Shown piece after piece: positions 7,180 to 9,607 of a stretch of 9,607 nucleotides of DNA (position 1 is the stretch's first letter; each line of letters starts with the position of its first letter). A program made the translations under genes and the position numbers. A model generated the notes under the pieces. The model saw only the letters and a list, made by a program, of their open reading frames with translations. It was not told the origin of the DNA and ran no database searches. This DNA is from Nitrospina sp. (lineage in GTDB: Bacteria; Nitrospinota; Nitrospinia; Nitrospinales; VA-1): contig JABGTQ010000232.1 of NCBI GenBank assembly GCA_018647025.1, forward strand, positions 1-9,607, in the 5' to 3' direction.

Positions 7180-8409
7180 ATGCAAAAACTTGATTCCAAG
7201 AAACCTTCTTCAAAAGTCTCACAAAATATTTGCGTAGTTCTATCATTACCCCACCCCCCTTTGGCTTGGTCGATGGTTAACTGGTATTGGAAAAAAATTT
7301 GTGGCATTCCTTTTTTATTGAGAAATATTTTTAACCTCCAGCGATCCGGAGTCGAATCTATTATTATTTATAGCGACACTGAAAATGTGAGTCTTTACAA
7401 AAATATTTGCAAGGAAAATAAGATAACTGCAAAGGTAACGCTTGAAACTAATGTCAAAAAAGTGATCAGAGCAACTGAAAATTTTTCCACCTTAATTTTA
7501 AATGGTGGAGCAATTCATGCAACACAGGAAATTGAGTTTGGTATGGACTTCACCAATCAATCTGATGGAGAATTGGTCTACTCTATTGCTCCTAAAAATA
7601 TGGCCGAAACCCTCGATCAAATAATCATTGGTAACAAGGTTTCCCTTAGTCAACCATCCAACAATCAAGAACCCAGTATTAATTTTTTACCAGGGAAAAA
7701 TGGCTCGCTTATAAATAAACCCGAAGATTTTCTCACTCAGCACAATAACCTTTTAAAAGGTAGTGGGCTGAGTAATGATAGTTTTATGGATAAAACTATA
7801 ACTCGGTTTTTTTCTCGTCAACTCACAAGATTATTTTTAAAAACCCCTCTCAGTCCTAACATGATCACTGTTTTGAGTCTTTTTATCGGCTTAATTTCAG
7901 CATTTTTTTTTCTTAAAGGTAGTTATGAAAATAACCTCATTGGTGCTTGTCTACTTTTGCTATCTGCCTGGATTGACTGCACAGACGGAGAAATAGCCCG
8001 ACTAAAATTTTCTGAATCAAAAATTGGTGGGAAGCTGGATATTCTTTGCGATAATCTGGTTCACTTTTCAGTGTTTTTCGCAATTGGTATGGGATTGTAT
8101 CAATCCACCGGGAATAAAAATTTTTTATATTTTGGTGCACTTGCTGTGATAGGAAGTTTGATTTCATTTCTCATTCTTAGTTCATCAATTATAGATAAAA
8201 AAGAAAAGATTTCTGCAAATACTACTGACCCAAAAAAGAGCAATACGCTAACTGATAACATTGCTAATAGAGATTTTATTTATTTTCTTTTTTTTATGTC
8301 ACTCATTGGCAAAGTTGATATTTTTATATGTATTACCGCTCTTGGCTCGAATATTTTTGCTGCCTTCCTTACTTACTCTAAAATTAAGTCCCTCTTGCAT
8401 GCCTATTAA
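7180..8409 (+). CDS. CDP-alcohol phosphotransferase fused to a degenerate nucleotidyltransferase-like domain
   Basis: A 409-residue protein. The C-terminal part (about 205-409) is a membrane CDP-alcohol phosphotransferase, which moves a phospho-head group or phosphatidyl group from a CDP-linked donor to an alcohol. The full signature D-G-x2-A-R-x8-G-x3-D-x3-D is present: Asp269-Gly270, Ala273-Arg274, Gly283, Asp287 and catalytic Asp291. LSPNMITVLSLFIGL (224-238) is the usual entry to TM1, and NRDFIYFLFF (363-372) a common later motif. The N-terminal part (about 15-190) resembles a sugar-nucleotide transferase fold through GIPFLLRNIFNLQRSGVESI (42-61). It lacks the Gly-rich LxGGxGxR loop (LSLPHPPLAWSMV instead), and the metal-binding Asp region reads LILNGGAIHA. 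It is probably inactive or regulatory. Similar two-domain proteins are known, for example archaeal bifunctional inositol-phosphate enzymes. Donor and acceptor cannot be told from sequence. It lies 196 bp after the RND gene on the same strand; ATG 7180 has no clear Shine-Dalgarno. Confidence 0.87.
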   Translation: MQKLDSKKPSSKVSQNICVVLSLPHPPLAWSMVNWYWKKICGIPFLLRNIFNLQRSGVESIIIYSDTENVSLYKNICKENKITAKVTLETNVKKVIRATENFSTLILNGGAIHATQEIEFGMDFTNQSDGELVYSIAPKNMAETLDQIIIGNKVSLSQPSNNQEPSINFLPGKNGSLINKPEDFLTQHNNLLKGSGLSNDSFMDKTITRFFSRQLTRLFLKTPLSPNMITVLSLFIGLISAFFFLKGSYENNLIGACLLLLSAWIDCTDGEIARLKFSESKIGGKLDILCDNLVHFSVFFAIGMGLYQSTGNKNFLYFGALAVIGSLISFLILSSSIIDKKEKISANTTDPKKSNTLTDNIANRDFIYFLFFMSLIGKVDIFICITALGSNIFAAFLTYSKIKSLLHAY

Positions 8410-8443
8410 TTTTTTCTTAATAAAATTCTATTTTACTCCCCTA

Positions 8444-9607
8444 TCAAACTTCTTTCTTTAATTTTAAAAAAAAATTTACCTGCATTAAGTCCTCCACTAC
8501 TTCGCAAGCAGGTAATGAATCTAAAAACTGCTTCCCATAACCTCGACGAGCAATTCTTGAGTCTAAGATAGAAACAACTCCGGTGTCTGATTGTTTTCGT
8601 ATCAACCTACCAAACCCCTGTCTCATTTGAATTATGGCACGTGGTATCTGGTAATGTGAAAACGGATCTATTGATCGTCTGCGCAAGTCTTCTATTCTTG
8701 CTTCTGTTAGAGGTTCGCTCGGCACATCAAATGGCAGCTTTGTAATTATGACACTTTTGAGAGCATCTCCTGGGATATCAACGCCCTGCCAAAAGGAATT
8801 GGTCCCAAAAATCACACCCGATGTTTTCTTGAAACGTTGTATCATTTGACCTGTAGGAATTTCTCCTTGCTTAAGAAAAGAAAATTTACTGGACAAAGGT
8901 TGAAGACGGTCATACACCTGATCCATCAATGCATAACTAGTAAATAGTATGAAAGTTTTTCCTTCAGATATCTCGACTAATTCTCCACATCGCTTTGCCA
9001 TTGCAGATGCATATTTTTCCATGGTTTCGGAAGGTTCAGGCAAGTCGGCTGAAACATAAAGAAGTGCCTGGTTAGGGTAGTCAAACGGAGAACCCAGAAT
9101 GCTTTGTTCTTGGGCATCAAAGCCAATTCTTTCCCGGATAAAATCAAAACTCTTATGTGTCGTTAATGTAGCGGATGTCAATACAACTCGACCTATTTTT
9201 GAAAATACCTGTTCTTGCAATTCTTCCGCTGCATTAATTGGAACCCCTTGAAGGACTACTCTGGAGAATTTTTTTTTCTCATTAATTTCCAGCCAATAAA
9301 CATATCCATCCAAATCCTGATTAAGAAAAGCAGGGATACTATTATTAAACTCCATACAACGATTCGCCGCGGCTGTGATTTCTATACGATCTTCTTCTGA
9401 TTGCACCATTCCTTCAAAGTTTTTCAAGCTTTCATACAATTCTTTCATTGGAAAATAAATTGCATTTTCAATGGATACAGGCTTATAAATTCTAAGAACG
9501 CGATCTTTTTTTCCGTACTCTTCAATAATTCTTGTAAAAAAAGTCTCAACTACTTTTCGAACAACCCCAACTTGGTTTCGCAGATGAAGCACATAGTCAT
9601 GCTTAAT
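8444..9607 (-). CDS. DinG/YoaA-type XPD-like DNA helicase, C-terminal half (5' end outside window)
   Basis: The frame is open through the right edge (codons IKHDYV before the GTG at 9592), so the GTG is not the true start; 387 residues are visible, against roughly 600-700 for full-length members. The family are ATP-dependent 5'-3' SF2 helicases acting in DNA repair and in clearing replication blocks. Visible parts in order: an arch-like region (about 1-115); VVLTSATL, motif III (141-148); SPFDYPNQALL (173-183); TFILFTSYALMD, motif IV (218-229); GVIFGTNSFWQGVDIPG, motif V (264-280); LPFDVPSEP (291-299); and QMRQGFGRLIRK with the following ILDSR, motif VI (327-351). Walker A, any Fe-S cysteines and the DEAH box should lie off the right edge, so it cannot be judged whether an Fe-S cluster is kept. 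The stop is TGA at 8446-8444. The gene converges on the phosphotransferase gene with a 34-bp AT-rich gap and is functionally unrelated to it as far as can be seen. Confidence 0.92.
   Translation of the reverse strand: MKHDYVLHLRNQVGVVRKVVETFFTRIIEEYGKKDRVLRIYKPVSIENAIYFPMKELYESLKNFEGMVQSEEDRIEITAAANRCMEFNNSIPAFLNQDLDGYVYWLEINEKKKFSRVVLQGVPINAAEELQEQVFSKIGRVVLTSATLTTHKSFDFIRERIGFDAQEQSILGSPFDYPNQALLYVSADLPEPSETMEKYASAMAKRCGELVEISEGKTFILFTSYALMDQVYDRLQPLSSKFSFLKQGEIPTGQMIQRFKKTSGVIFGTNSFWQGVDIPGDALKSVIITKLPFDVPSEPLTEARIEDLRRRSIDPFSHYQIPRAIIQMRQGFGRLIRKQSDTGVVSILDSRIARRGYGKQFLDSLPACEVVEDLMQVNFFLKLKKEV

Noticed and set aside
8408..8427. AATTTT-N8-AAAATT inverted repeat between the convergent phosphotransferase and helicase genes
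   Set aside because: The stem has only A-T pairs and no GC core, so it is a poor intrinsic terminator in a region where such repeats are common by chance.
8261..8461. 66-residue hydrophobic plus-strand frame overlapping the end of the phosphotransferase gene
   Set aside because: It is an out-of-frame shadow of the C-terminal TM segment, overlapping a well-supported gene for most of its length.

Overview
The window looks like chromosomal DNA from a free-living, AT-rich, Gram-negative bacterium. The evidence is two predicted lipoproteins of a Gram-negative envelope family (GNA1162/DUF799-like), a SPOR domain, and a large RND/MMPL membrane protein. The gene mix resembles what is seen in marine Nitrospinota or deltaproteobacteria-like lineages, but that is a guess from style; nothing here fixes the taxon. 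No mobile element, CRISPR array, rRNA or tRNA was seen.

Layout, left to right. (1) Minus strand, running off the left edge: a thioredoxin-type arsenate reductase (ArsC), nearly complete. (2) Divergent from it, plus strand 535-1668: a class V PLP-dependent aminotransferase-fold enzyme that keeps the PLP lysine but lacks the catalytic cysteine of cysteine desulfurases. (3) Minus strand 3953 to 1733: a two-gene operon of paralogous GNA1162-like lipoproteins whose ORFs overlap by 11 bp. The first has a C-terminal beta-sandwich-like extension; the second ends in a peptidoglycan-binding SPOR domain. (4) A 528-bp divergent intergenic region (3954-4481) with one good sigma70-like promoter facing each way. 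(5) Plus strand 4482-6983: a 12-TM RND/MMPL-type exporter. (6) Plus strand 7180-8409: a CDP-alcohol phosphotransferase with an intact catalytic motif, fused to a decayed nucleotidyltransferase-like N-terminal domain. (7) Minus strand, running off the right edge: the C-terminal half of a DinG/YoaA-type XPD-like DNA helicase.

How the parts may work together: the middle of the window (about 1.7-8.4 kb) is dominated by envelope genes: outer-membrane-type lipoproteins, one probably anchored to septal peptidoglycan, an RND protein of a family that includes lipid and hydrophobic-molecule exporters, and a phospholipid head-group enzyme. A shared role in making or moving an envelope lipid is a reasonable hypothesis, but it rests only on proximity. 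The arsenate reductase, the PLP enzyme and the helicase look like unrelated neighbours.
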